Shown here: piece after piece, positions 1 through 6,159 of the stretch
How the letters are laid out: every line of letters begins with the position of its first letter
Position numbering within the stretch: the stretch's first letter is position 1
Source of the DNA: Crenothrix polyspora
GTDB lineage: Bacteria > Pseudomonadota > Gammaproteobacteria > Methylococcales > Methylomonadaceae
NCBI GenBank assembly: GCA_945903675.1
Contig: CAMDOP010000100.1
Coordinates: 1 to 10,421 of the forward strand
Length of the DNA stretch: 10,421 nucleotides
Reading direction: 5' to 3'
Notes under the pieces: model-generated
What the model was told of the DNA's origin: nothing
Database searches by the model: none
What the model saw: the letters and a program-made list of their open reading frames with translations, nothing else
Translations under genes and position numbers: made by a program

Positions 1-130
1 TCATAAGGTGTGAGTACAATACCCTATGTAATCACTCAATCACCTCAGGAATAGCCGCAGGCCACCCCAATACTGATTCATTAGTGTTAGCGTACCGTAG
101 ATCGACATTTCGAATGTCCCTACACACGCC
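1..130 (-). other. Non-coding stretch downstream of pqqC, with a small hairpin
   Basis: No gene is supported here. Read on the minus strand, a GACATT-CGA-AATGTC inverted repeat (104-118) follows the pqqC stop by 12 bases; it has no T tract, so it is a 3' hairpin rather than a clear intrinsic terminator. The pqqC frame stays open for 32 sense codons after its stop, down to a TGA at 32-34, without a recognisable product or a good ribosome binding site. An ATG at 4-2 (minus strand) could be the start of the next gene, where pqqD would be expected, but I see no convincing Shine-Dalgarno sequence before it. Confidence 0.4.
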
Positions 131-871
131 TTATTGCTCAGCATCCACACTATTAAAATAAGGTGGCATGTTGTTAATGTAAGCCATATACATAGCATCA
201 GCCATAGACCACAATACGTCCAATTTAAACTGTAAAATTTTCACCATACGATCTTGTTGCGCGCGGGTCTTATACCAATCCAAGGTAATTTCCAAGCCAT
301 GTTCAACATCACGGCGCGCTTCGGTTAAGCGCTTACGGAAATAACTGTAACCTTCTACATCAACCCAAGGATAATGTTCTGGCCAATTATCTAGGCGCTG
401 TTTATGTATTTTTGGAGCGAACATTTCCGTCAGAGAAGAACTCGCTGCCTCATGCCATTCTGCTCTACGAGCAAAATTAACGTAAGCATCAACAGCGAAA
501 CGTACGCCAGGTAACACATGCTTAAATGAGGTGATATCTTCTCGTGTTAAACCAACCGCAAGACCCAATTGTATCCACGCTTCTATACCACCGACATCGC
601 CGGGATGACCATCGTGATCTAATATACGTTGCGTCCATTTAGCGCGGGTTTCTCGATCAGGGCAATTGGCTAAGATATTAGCGTCTTTAATGGGAATGCA
701 AGCTTGGTAATAAAAGCGATTAGCCACCCAACCTTGTAATTGTGCTTGGGTAAGCTTACCTTCATTCATTAAAGTATGGTACGGGTGATGAATGTGATAA
801 TACTTTTCCATGCCACGTAATTCTGCTTCAAACTCTATTTTAGTCCATGCTGGCTGATCGTTATTGCTCAT
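131..871 (-). CDS. pqqC: PqqC, pyrroloquinoline-quinone synthase
   Basis: PqqC catalyses the last step of PQQ synthesis, the cofactorless O2-dependent ring closure and eight-electron oxidation of AHQQ to PQQ, in the cytoplasm. The 246-residue protein has the family's usual length and its all-helical heme-oxygenase-like fold signature: YHIHHPYH near residues 25-32, NRFYYQ at 51-56, IPIKDANILANCPD at 59-72 and DHDG at 85-88. The active-site residues I recall from the Klebsiella enzyme all fall in place with an offset of two: His26, Arg52, Tyr55, His86, Glu149, His156, Arg159, Tyr177, Arg181 and Lys216, so it should be catalytically intact. It lies 22 bases downstream of pqqB on the same strand and is almost certainly co-transcribed with it. 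The start has only a weak Shine-Dalgarno sequence, but it places the conserved N-terminus correctly. Downstream there is a 130-base gap rather than an immediately adjacent pqqD. Confidence 0.97.
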   Translation of the reverse strand: MSNNDQPAWTKIEFEAELRGMEKYYHIHHPYHTLMNEGKLTQAQLQGWVANRFYYQACIPIKDANILANCPDRETRAKWTQRILDHDGHPGDVGGIEAWIQLGLAVGLTREDITSFKHVLPGVRFAVDAYVNFARRAEWHEAASSSLTEMFAPKIHKQRLDNWPEHYPWVDVEGYSYFRKRLTEARRDVEHGLEITLDWYKTRAQQDRMVKILQFKLDVLWSMADAMYMAYINNMPPYFNSVDAEQ

Positions 872-893
872 AGTGACTCACTAGGTAATAGGT

Positions 894-1805
894 TTATAAA
901 TCGATTTCTAAGCCGTCATAGGCGACTTCAATGCCGGCAGCATCAAGAGTTTTACGTTGCTCAGAATCATCGTCTAAAATGGGATTCGTATTATTGATAT
1001 GGATCAATATTTTTCGAGCTTTAGCAACGCCGCTTAGCACTTCTATCATGCCACCAGGACCAGATTGCGGTAAATGTCCGATCTCACGCGCCTTTTTATG
1101 ACTGATGTTTTGCGTACACATTTCATCATCAGTCCAAAATGTACCGTCAACTAATAAGCAATCGACCTCTTGCATGGCAATCATTACATGGGGCTCTATT
1201 TCACCTAACCCGGGCGAATAGAACACTTTTTTACCAGTAGAAATTTGCTCGATGATTACACCGATATTATCGCCTTCATGGGGATCATGACGATGCGGTG
1301 AATAAGGCGGCGCCTTGCTTTTTAAAGCTTGGGTATAAAATCGTAAATCTTCGATGGCGGGGATAGTAAAACTACTACCATCAACAGGGATGGCATGATG
1401 GTTAACCGTACAGTAATCTTTTAGCATGGTAAATAAAGGAAAACCAGTAGTTAGGTCTTGTTTAACCATATCCGTGCAATAAACCTCTAAAGGCTTGCCT
1501 TCTCTTAGCATCAACATGCCAGTGGTATGATCAATCTGACTATCGATCAGCAGAATCGCTTTAATACCCGTATCACGAATACCTTCTTTAGGCTGAATCG
1601 CAGGAAAAGCCTCTAGTTGGCTACGGATATCAGGCGAAGTATTAATCAACAACCAATTTTTGTTGTCCGTGCTTACGGCAATAGATGATTGGCTACGCGC
1701 TTTACCGTTCATGGCATTATGGCGTAAACGATGACAATTATGACAGTTGCAATTCCACTGAGGAAATCCGCCACCCGCACCTGAACCAAGAACTCTAACT
1801 TTCAT
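894..1805 (-). CDS. pqqB: PqqB, metallo-beta-lactamase-fold PQQ biosynthesis protein
   Basis: PqqB belongs to the metallo-beta-lactamase fold family. It was long described as a possible PQQ carrier; later work supports an iron-dependent hydroxylase role on the peptide-derived tyrosine intermediate (family knowledge). The 303-residue product has normal length. Visible features are the N-terminal LGSGAGGGFPQWNC segment, a structural-zinc CxCxxC set (Cys19, Cys21, Cys24), the degenerate metal-site motif with Asp92-His93 followed by TTG, a GLGE segment near 200, and a C-terminal His269 in LIHINNTNP, matching the residues expected for the second metal site. The ATG at 1805-1803 has a modest TAGG ribosome binding site. 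The gene follows pqqA across a 123-base gap that contains two hairpins, so part of the pqqA transcripts probably never reach it. Confidence 0.97.
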   Translation of the reverse strand: MKVRVLGSGAGGGFPQWNCNCHNCHRLRHNAMNGKARSQSSIAVSTDNKNWLLINTSPDIRSQLEAFPAIQPKEGIRDTGIKAILLIDSQIDHTTGMLMLREGKPLEVYCTDMVKQDLTTGFPLFTMLKDYCTVNHHAIPVDGSSFTIPAIEDLRFYTQALKSKAPPYSPHRHDPHEGDNIGVIIEQISTGKKVFYSPGLGEIEPHVMIAMQEVDCLLVDGTFWTDDEMCTQNISHKKAREIGHLPQSGPGGMIEVLSGVAKARKILIHINNTNPILDDDSEQRKTLDAAGIEVAYDGLEIDL

Positions 1806-1824
1806 AATAAAAACCTATATAAAA

Positions 1825-1859
1825 TGCCTGAATGATACGGCAATAATATTTTTCAGGCA
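1825..1859 (-). repeat. Inverted repeat in the pqqB leader
   Basis: TGCCTGAA (1825-1832) and TTCAGGCA (1852-1859) are perfect 8-bp complementary arms separated by 19 bases. The pair sits between the terminator-like hairpin and the pqqB start, 20 bases upstream of the ATG, so any pqqA-pqqB read-through transcript would carry it in the leader of pqqB. It could act as an RNA-processing or stability element; this role is inferred. Confidence 0.5.
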
Positions 1860-1860
1860 A

Positions 1861-1891
1861 AAAAAAGGGAATCGATAAGATCCCCTTTTTT
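1861..1891 (-). terminator. Intrinsic terminator or attenuator between pqqA and pqqB
   Basis: Arms 1861-1873 and 1879-1891 are 13 bases each around a 5-base loop. Read on the minus strand the stem is AAAAAAGGGGATC paired with GATTCCCTTTTTT, fully paired with one G-U wobble, and the T tract continues for eight bases. On the plus strand the same position is an A-C mismatch, so the element favours minus-strand transcripts. It lies 37 bases beyond the pqqA stop and 55 before pqqB. A partial terminator here would give excess pqqA message over pqqBC, fitting a peptide that is consumed one per PQQ made. Confidence 0.75.
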
Positions 1892-1928
1892 ATGTAAACC
1901 ATTTTAAGCTCTGGAGCTTAATAATAGT

Positions 1929-2003
1929 TTAACGATTGTAGATGTACATAGTTACTTCAAAACCAAAACGTAGGTCTGTAAAGCTTGGTGTTTCCCATTT
2001 CAT
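1929..2003 (-). CDS. pqqA: PqqA, PQQ precursor peptide
   Basis: This 24-residue peptide is the ribosomal precursor of PQQ; the radical SAM enzyme PqqE cross-links its Glu and Tyr side chains while PqqD holds the peptide. It begins MKWETP and contains FGFEVTMY, with Glu16 and Tyr20 spaced as E-x-x-x-Y, exactly the invariant pair that becomes the cofactor. The length is the canonical one. The ATG at 2003-2001 is preceded by a strong GGAGG six bases upstream, much better than the sites of pqqB and pqqC, which fits a need for high translation. It heads the cluster behind its own promoter and is followed by a terminator-like hairpin. The gene is short enough to be missed by length-filtered gene callers. 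Confidence 0.97.
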   Translation of the reverse strand: MKWETPSFTDLRFGFEVTMYIYNR

Positions 2004-2035
2004 GATGAACCTCCAGTAATTATTAGAATTAGTTG

Positions 2036-2056
2036 CTAGCTTGATCAGTAAGCTAG
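2036..2056 (-). promoter_or_regulatory. Stem-loop or palindrome at the pqqA transcription start
   Basis: CTAGCTT (2036-2042) and AAGCTAG (2050-2056) are perfect 7-bp arms around a 7-base loop that itself contains TGATCA. The predicted start site of the pqqA promoter is near 2055, so the pqqA mRNA would begin with this stem-loop, leaving about 33 bases to the ATG. It may protect the 5' end of the message, or be an operator overlapping the start site; the sequence alone does not separate the two. Confidence 0.45.
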
Positions 2057-2061
2057 TTCAA

Positions 2062-2090
2062 AGTATACGATGAACTATTTTTTTACGCAA
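2062..2090 (-). promoter_or_regulatory. Sigma-70 promoter of pqqA
   Basis: Read on the minus strand, a -35 box TTGCGT (2090-2085) and a -10 box TATACT (2067-2062) are separated by 17 bases including an A7 tract. TATACT matches five of six consensus positions and the spacing is optimal. The predicted start near 2055 gives a leader of about 50 bases to pqqA. It should drive pqqA, and pqqB and pqqC by read-through. Confidence 0.7.
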
Positions 2091-2190
2091 CACAGACATG
2101 ACTCAAGTAGGGGTGTTTTTTATTTTAAGAAAAGTGTATTATCCAAATTCACCTAAAAATAATAATACTATACAACAATGGGGAGGACTT

Positions 2191-2397
2191 ATGGCTGATG
2201 TTACTGAGCTTTTTATTATTATGTTACTCATAGCTAGTGCGGCTTTTGCTCCGCTAGGCTATTTTATTTATAAATACACCAAGAAAAATGGCGAGCCCTT
2301 TGGCGACATTGAGCCGCATGGCGACAGCCATTCATTTGTAAATGATTTAGCTGAAACAGCCATTCATTTCATCAAGAGTCGACTCGGTAAAAAATAA
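2191..2397 (+). CDS. Unrecognised small single-helix membrane protein, 68 aa
   Basis: I do not recognise this family. The ATG at 2191 is chosen because a strong GGGGAGGA ribosome binding site sits about five bases before it; the same frame is open further upstream to an ATG at 2098, but that stretch has no ribosome binding site, is low in complexity and would add an unlikely tail. The protein has a short acidic N-terminus, one hydrophobic helix at about residues 6-27 (LFIIMLLIASAAFAPLGYFIY), a basic KYTKK stop-transfer segment, a polar linker and a C-terminal amphipathic stretch ending in KSRLGKK. The predicted topology is N-out/C-in by the positive-inside rule. It is divergent from pqqA and convergent with the moeB-family gene. 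Whether it has any link to PQQ is unknown. Confidence 0.7.
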   Translation: MADVTELFIIMLLIASAAFAPLGYFIYKYTKKNGEPFGDIEPHGDSHSFVNDLAETAIHFIKSRLGKK

Positions 2398-2419
2398 GCT
2401 ATTTCTAGCGGAATCTTTT

Positions 2420-2458
2420 GCAGCCTAAATGGGCTAACATCAACCTCATTTAGACTGC
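2420..2458. repeat. Hairpin in the convergent 3' ends of the small membrane gene and moeB
   Basis: GCAGCCTAAATG (2420-2431) and CATTTAGACTGC (2447-2458) form a 12-bp stem with one mismatch on the plus strand (a G-U wobble on the minus strand) around a 15-base loop. It overlaps the last codons of the minus-strand gene. Neither strand has a T tract after the stem, so it is not a classic intrinsic terminator; it may act as a bidirectional 3' barrier. Confidence 0.45.
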
Positions 2459-3199
2459 GCTACCGCAAGTTGGGCATGATAAGTTTTTTGCCAGCCTCAT
2501 GGTATTCCACTCCATGGTCAAGCCATCCAATAGCAATAGCCGCCCTGTTAACGGCTTACCTATAGACATAATTATTTTTAATGCTTCTAATGCCTGAATG
2601 CTGCCTACTATTCCTGTAATGGGCGCAATGACACCATTCGTAGCACAGTTTTGTATCTCTTCACCATCGCTACTGTATAAGCAGTTATAACATGGGCTAT
2701 CATCTTTACCCGGCGTAAACACAGATACTTGCCCTTCAAAGCGTATTGCAGCTCCTGAAACTAGCGCTGTTTTATGTTTAACGCAGGCTTTATTGATGGC
2801 AAAACGTGTTAAAAAGTTATCACTACAATCTAGCACCACATCAGCATTAAGTACTTCAACATCAAGTTGTTCTCCGGCTAAGCGCTGCTTAACCGCTTTG
2901 ACTTGTACATCAGGATTTAATTTATTGAGCGTTTCGCGGGTTGAAATTACTTTATCCATCCCTATATCGGGAGTGTGATGAGCAATCTGCCGTTGTAAAT
3001 TGGATAGCTCAACCACATCATCGTCATAAATAACCATACTGCCGACCCCTGATGCCGCTAAATACATCGCTGCTGGAGAGCCTAAACCTCCTGCACCGAT
3101 GATTAATACTTTAGCGGCGAGGATGTTTTGCTGACCTTCAATATCACATTGAGGCAGCATGATTTGACGGCTGTAGCGTAGTAATTGAGTGTCATTCAT
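2450..3199 (-). CDS. moeB: MoeB/ThiF-family adenylyltransferase (E1-like)
   Basis: The protein adenylates the C-terminal Gly-Gly of a small ubiquitin-like sulfur carrier (MoaD in molybdopterin synthesis, or ThiS in thiazole synthesis) in the cytoplasm. The 249 residues match the length of E. coli MoeB. Visible are an N-terminal RYSRQ (8-12), the nucleotide-binding GAGGLG (35-40), Asp59 and the N-L-Q-R-Q motif at 67-71, Asp127 in CSDNF, and two zinc-binding Cys pairs: CYNC at 170-173 and CPTC at 242-245. Cys185 lies where ThiF carries the cysteine that links to the carrier, and some MoeB proteins also have a Cys there, so the sequence does not decide MoeB versus ThiF. The neighbours do not help: no moa, moe or thi gene is in the window. 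The ribosome binding site is weak. It is transcribed divergently from groES. Confidence 0.85.
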   Translation of the reverse strand: MNDTQLLRYSRQIMLPQCDIEGQQNILAAKVLIIGAGGLGSPAAMYLAASGVGSMVIYDDDVVELSNLQRQIAHHTPDIGMDKVISTRETLNKLNPDVQVKAVKQRLAGEQLDVEVLNADVVLDCSDNFLTRFAINKACVKHKTALVSGAAIRFEGQVSVFTPGKDDSPCYNCLYSSDGEEIQNCATNGVIAPITGIVGSIQALEALKIIMSIGKPLTGRLLLLDGLTMEWNTMRLAKNLSCPTCGSAV

Positions 3200-3244
3200 A
3201 GCTTAATTATTGTTGTAGTGTGTGGGTGAATGATGCCAAATAAC

Positions 3245-3272
3245 TTGACAGACTGCAAAACCTGATTATTAT
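3245..3272 (+). promoter_or_regulatory. Vegetative promoter of groES-groEL
   Basis: A perfect -35 box TTGACA (3245-3250) is followed after 16 bases by TATTAT (3267-3272), a five-of-six match to the -10 consensus. The predicted start falls near 3279, within the CIRCE operator, so repressor binding would directly block initiation. This is the arrangement of a sigma-70 promoter under HrcA control; I see no good sigma-32 promoter. Confidence 0.8.
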
Positions 3273-3298
3273 TAGCACTCATTACTAGCGAGTGCTAA
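3272..3298 (+). promoter_or_regulatory. CIRCE operator (HrcA binding site)
   Basis: TTAGCACTC (3272-3280), nine spacer bases, and GAGTGCTAA (3290-3298) match the CIRCE consensus exactly in arms and spacing. CIRCE is bound by the heat-shock repressor HrcA, whose folding depends on GroEL, making groESL expression self-adjusting. The organism should therefore encode hrcA elsewhere, unlike E. coli. The right arm would be in the 5' leader of the transcript. Confidence 0.95.
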
Positions 3299-3335
3299 TA
3301 ACCGAAAACCTTTATTTTAATGTTAGGAGATATAG

Positions 3336-3623
3336 ATTAATATACGTCCATTGCACGACAGAGTCATAGTAAAACGCCTTGAAGAAGAAACAACAACAGC
3401 AGGCGGTATCGTTCTTCCTGGTTCTGCTGCAGAAAAACCTAGCCAAGGTATTATCCTAGCCGTAGGTTCTGGAAAAGCATTAGACAATGGTACTGTGCGC
3501 GCTTTAGAAGTTAAAGTAGGCGATAAAGTATTATTTGGCAAATACTCTGGTAACGAAGTCAAAGTTGACGGTGATGATCTGATCGTTATGCGTGAAGAAG
3601 ACATCATGGGCATTTTAGGTTAA
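3336..3623 (+). CDS. groES: GroES, co-chaperonin, with apparent ATT start codon
   Basis: GroES forms the heptameric lid of GroEL and closes the folding chamber. The family N-terminus (M)NIRPLHDRV is encoded from 3336, but its first codon is ATT, not ATG, and the codon just before it (3333-3335) is TAG in frame, so no upstream start exists. AGGAG at 3325-3329 is six bases before the ATT, ideal spacing. The next usual start is TTG at 3351, which lacks a ribosome binding site and would remove five residues of the conserved first beta strand. From the ATT the protein is 95 residues, close to the usual 96-97, with the mobile loop around 17-32 (TTAGGIVLPGSAAEK) and the roof-loop and C-terminal strands intact. 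ATT starts are known for infC and pcnB, where they reduce initiation and, in infC, mediate IF3 control. Assembly or sequencing error is the main alternative. groEL follows 47 bases on. Confidence 0.93.
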   Translation: MNIRPLHDRVIVKRLEEETTTAGGIVLPGSAAEKPSQGIILAVGSGKALDNGTVRALEVKVGDKVLFGKYSGNEVKVDGDDLIVMREEDIMGILG

Positions 3624-3670
3624 GCCTAAAACCTCTCAATCAAAATCACACAAACTACTAAGGAATAAAA

Positions 3671-5323
3671 ATGGCAGCAAAAGACGTATTATTCGGTGAT
3701 GACGCACGTGTTCGTATGGCACGTGGTGTTAATATTTTAGCAAACGCCGTAAAAGTAACATTAGGTCCTAAAGGTCGTAATGCAATCTTAGACAAAAGCT
3801 TCGGCGCTCCAACCATTACTAAAGACGGTGTATCTGTTGCTAAAGAAATCGAATTAAAAGACAAATTCGAAAATATGGGCGCACAAATGGTTAAGGAAGT
3901 TGCTTCACATACTTCTGATGTTGCTGGTGACGGTACAACGACTGCAACTGTATTGGCGCAATCTATCGTCAATGAAGGTTTAAAAGCAGTTGCAGCTGGC
4001 ATGAACCCAATGGATCTAAAACGCGGCATTGATTTAGCTGTGACTAAAGCCGTAGAAGCAATTCGCGCATCAGCTGTACCTTGTACTGATAACAAAGCAA
4101 TTGCTCAAGTAGGTACTATCTCAGCTAACTCTGACGATTCAGTTGGCCAAATCATTGCTGAAGCGATGGAAAAAGTCGGCAAAGAAGGCGTTATTACAGT
4201 TGAAGAAGGTTCAGGTCTAGACAACCAATTAGACGTAGTTGAAGGTATGCAGTTTGATCGTGGCTATTTGTCACCTTACTTCATCAACAAACAAGAAAAC
4301 ATGAGCGTTGAATTAGATGATCCTCTAATCTTAATTTACGACAAGAAAATTTCTAACATTCGTGAAATGTTACCTATTTTGGAAGCCGTTGCTAAATCTG
4401 GCCGTCCATTATTGATCGTTGCTGAAGATGTTGAAGGCGAAGCCTTAGCTACTCTAGTTGTTAACACTATTCGTGGCATCGTAAAAGTTGCTGCTGTTAA
4501 AGCTCCAGGATTCGGCGACCGTCGTAAAGCGATGTTGGAAGACATTGCAATCTTAACAGGTGGTACTGTTATTTCTGAAGAAGTTGGTTTGAGCTTAGAA
4601 AAAGCTGAGCTTGAGCAATTAGGTACAGCAAAAAGAGTTCAAATCACTAAAGAAAACACAACCATCATTGATGGTGCTGGTTCTGAAGAACAAATCAAAG
4701 GCCGTGTTGCACAAATTCGTGCTCAAGCCGATGATGCAACTTCTGACTATGACAAAGAAAAATTGCAAGAACGCTTAGCTAAATTAGCTGGCGGTGTTGC
4801 TGTTATCAAAGTTGGCGCGGCAACTGAAATTGAAATGAAAGAAAAGAAAGCTCGCGTTGAAGATGCATTGCATTCAACTCGCGCTGCTGTTGAAGAAGGT
4901 GTTGTTGCTGGTGGCGGTACTGCCCTAGTTCGCGCTTTATCAGCATTAGTTGGCTTAGAAGGTATTAACCATGACCAAACGGTCGGCGTTAATATTTTAC
5001 GTCGCGCAATGGAAGAGCCTTTACGTCAAATTGTAGCTAACGCAGGTGACGAGCCTTCAGTAGTGTTCAATGAAGTACAAAAAGGTACAGGCAGCTTTGG
5101 TTACAATGCTGCAACTGGCAAATACGGCGACATGATCGAAATGGGTATCTTAGATCCTGCTAAAGTAACACGTACTGCATTGCAAAATGCTGCTTCTGTT
5201 GCTGGCTTAATGCTGACCACTGAGGTCATGATTGCTGATGCACCTAGCGATGACAAAGGTCATGGCGGCATGCCTGATATGGGCGGCATGGGCGGTATGG
5301 GTGGCATGGGCGGCATGATGTAA
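3671..5323 (+). CDS. groEL: GroEL, chaperonin 60 kDa subunit
   Basis: GroEL is the 14-mer ATP-driven chaperonin that folds newly made or stressed proteins together with GroES. The 550-residue sequence is complete: LGPKGRN near 31-37, the ATPase residues Asp52, Asp87 (in GDGTTT) and Asp398 (in VEDALHSTRAAVEEG), the apical domain between about 190 and 375, AGGG at about 412-415, and the Gly-Gly-Met C-terminal tail with four GGM units. The start has an AAGGA ribosome binding site and encodes the canonical MAAKD. It is the second gene of the CIRCE-controlled operon and is followed by a small hairpin and a strong terminator. Nothing suggests a secondary, specialised copy. Confidence 0.99.
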   Translation: MAAKDVLFGDDARVRMARGVNILANAVKVTLGPKGRNAILDKSFGAPTITKDGVSVAKEIELKDKFENMGAQMVKEVASHTSDVAGDGTTTATVLAQSIVNEGLKAVAAGMNPMDLKRGIDLAVTKAVEAIRASAVPCTDNKAIAQVGTISANSDDSVGQIIAEAMEKVGKEGVITVEEGSGLDNQLDVVEGMQFDRGYLSPYFINKQENMSVELDDPLILIYDKKISNIREMLPILEAVAKSGRPLLIVAEDVEGEALATLVVNTIRGIVKVAAVKAPGFGDRRKAMLEDIAILTGGTVISEEVGLSLEKAELEQLGTAKRVQITKENTTIIDGAGSEEQIKGRVAQIRAQADDATSDYDKEKLQERLAKLAGGVAVIKVGAATEIEMKEKKARVEDALHSTRAAVEEGVVAGGGTALVRALSALVGLEGINHDQTVGVNILRRAMEEPLRQIVANAGDEPSVVFNEVQKGTGSFGYNAATGKYGDMIEMGILDPAKVTRTALQNAASVAGLMLTTEVMIADAPSDDKGHGGMPDMGGMGGMGGMGGMM

Positions 5324-5330
5324 TCTTGCT

Positions 5331-5355
5331 GTCTTAAAGCCAGATGGCTTTAGAC
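5331..5355 (+). other. Short hairpin right after groEL
   Basis: GTCT-T-AAAGCC (5331-5341) pairs with GGCTTTAGAC (5346-5355) with one bulged base and a 4-base loop. It begins 8 bases after the groEL stop and precedes the intrinsic terminator by 20 bases. It lacks a T tract, so it is more likely a 3' stabilising hairpin than a second terminator. Confidence 0.5.
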
Positions 5356-5374
5356 ACTTCGCTTTAAAAATTAG

Positions 5375-5408
5375 AGCCTCGATTGCCTTAAGCAATCGGG
5401 GCTTTTTT
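5375..5408 (+). terminator. Intrinsic terminator of groES-groEL
   Basis: AGCCTCGATTGC (5375-5386) pairs with GCAATCGGGGCT (5392-5403) with a single T-G wobble and a 5-base loop, followed by a run of T to 5408. This is a textbook intrinsic terminator 52 bases after groEL. On the minus strand the stem is followed by TCTAATTTTT, so it may also stop transcripts from the convergent dnaQ gene. Confidence 0.92.
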
Positions 5409-5448
5409 ATGCCTTTAGTTTAAGATTAAACGTTACAACAACTCGCTA

Positions 5449-6159
5449 TTAATCCCATAGACAGTTTTCAATACTATCCAAGCTCACTTGATGAGCTGAT
5501 AACTCATCTTCATTACACCTCACTATATTTAGCACTGGACGATCTATTGCAATTCGAGGCTGATTAGAATGAGCGACGACTATCTTAGCCTTAACAGGCG
5601 TATCATCGATCAATGATGACTGCCCTCCTGTCATTAACAAAAATACTTCTGCTAAGATTTCCGCATCAAGTAACGCGCCATGCAATTCTCTATGGCTATT
5701 ATCAATACCATAGCGCTTACAAAGAGCATCTAAGCTATTACGCTGTCCGGGATGTTTTTTTCGCGCATAAACCAATGTGTCGAATACTAGACAAAAATCA
5801 GCAATCGTTATTGCGTGATCTTCTAATAATGAAAGTTCATTATTAATAAAGCCAACATCAAATGGCGCATTATGGATCACTAACTCTGCATTTTGTATAA
5901 AGGCTATAAATTCAGCTGAGATTTGCTTAAAGAGCGGCTTATCATCTAAAAATTCATTACTTATGCCATGCACGGCAATAGCCCCATCATCTATTTTCCT
6001 TTCAGGATTAAGATAGGTATGAAAGCGTTTTCCCGTTAAACGACGATTTATTAACTCAACGCAACCAATTTCAATGATTCGATGACCCTCGCGTGTGCTA
6101 AGTCCAGTTGTTTCAGTATCGAGCACAACTATTCGGTTAGAAGTATTACTTTTAGTCAT
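5449..6159 (-). CDS. dnaQ: DnaQ, DNA polymerase III epsilon subunit (3'-5' proofreading exonuclease)
   Basis: Epsilon removes misincorporated bases within the polymerase III core. From the ATG at 6159 the protein has 236 residues, near the 243 of E. coli. The three DEDDh exonuclease motifs are complete: Exo I DTETTG with Asp14 and Glu16, Exo II HNAPFDVGF with Asp101, and Exo III HGALLDAE with His160 and Asp165. The C-terminal third is polar and variable, as expected for the segment that binds the alpha subunit. The frame is open further upstream (to 6243), but the longer form would add 28 residues unlike the family N-terminus; starting at 6159 leaves nine residues before IVVLDTETTG as in homologues. 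The ribosome binding site is weak. It is convergent with groEL. rnhA, the common partner, is not adjacent here. Confidence 0.95.
   Translation of the reverse strand: MTKSNTSNRIVVLDTETTGLSTREGHRIIEIGCVELINRRLTGKRFHTYLNPERKIDDGAIAVHGISNEFLDDKPLFKQISAEFIAFIQNAELVIHNAPFDVGFINNELSLLEDHAITIADFCLVFDTLVYARKKHPGQRNSLDALCKRYGIDNSHRELHGALLDAEILAEVFLLMTGGQSSLIDDTPVKAKIVVAHSNQPRIAIDRPVLNIVRCNEDELSAHQVSLDSIENCLWD

Noticed and set aside
2098..2190. Longer N-terminus for the small membrane protein, starting at 2098
   Set aside because: No ribosome binding site at 2098, an Asn-rich unlikely leader, and a strong ribosome binding site directly before 2191.
2450..3199. Firm assignment as ThiF
   Set aside because: A cysteine is present at the position of the ThiF active-site Cys, but the length and overall motifs fit MoeB equally and no thiamine gene is nearby; left as MoeB/ThiF family.
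3244..3268. Sigma-32 heat-shock promoter for groESL
   Set aside because: CTTGACA is present but the -10 region does not resemble CCCCATNT at a suitable distance, whereas a sigma-70 promoter plus CIRCE explains the region fully.
3351..3623. groES starting at TTG 3351
   Set aside because: It has no ribosome binding site and removes the conserved NIRP segment that is encoded just upstream behind a well-placed AGGAG.
3658..4095. 145-codon open frame antisense to groEL
   Set aside because: Antisense shadow of a highly conserved gene, without ribosome binding site or recognisable domain.
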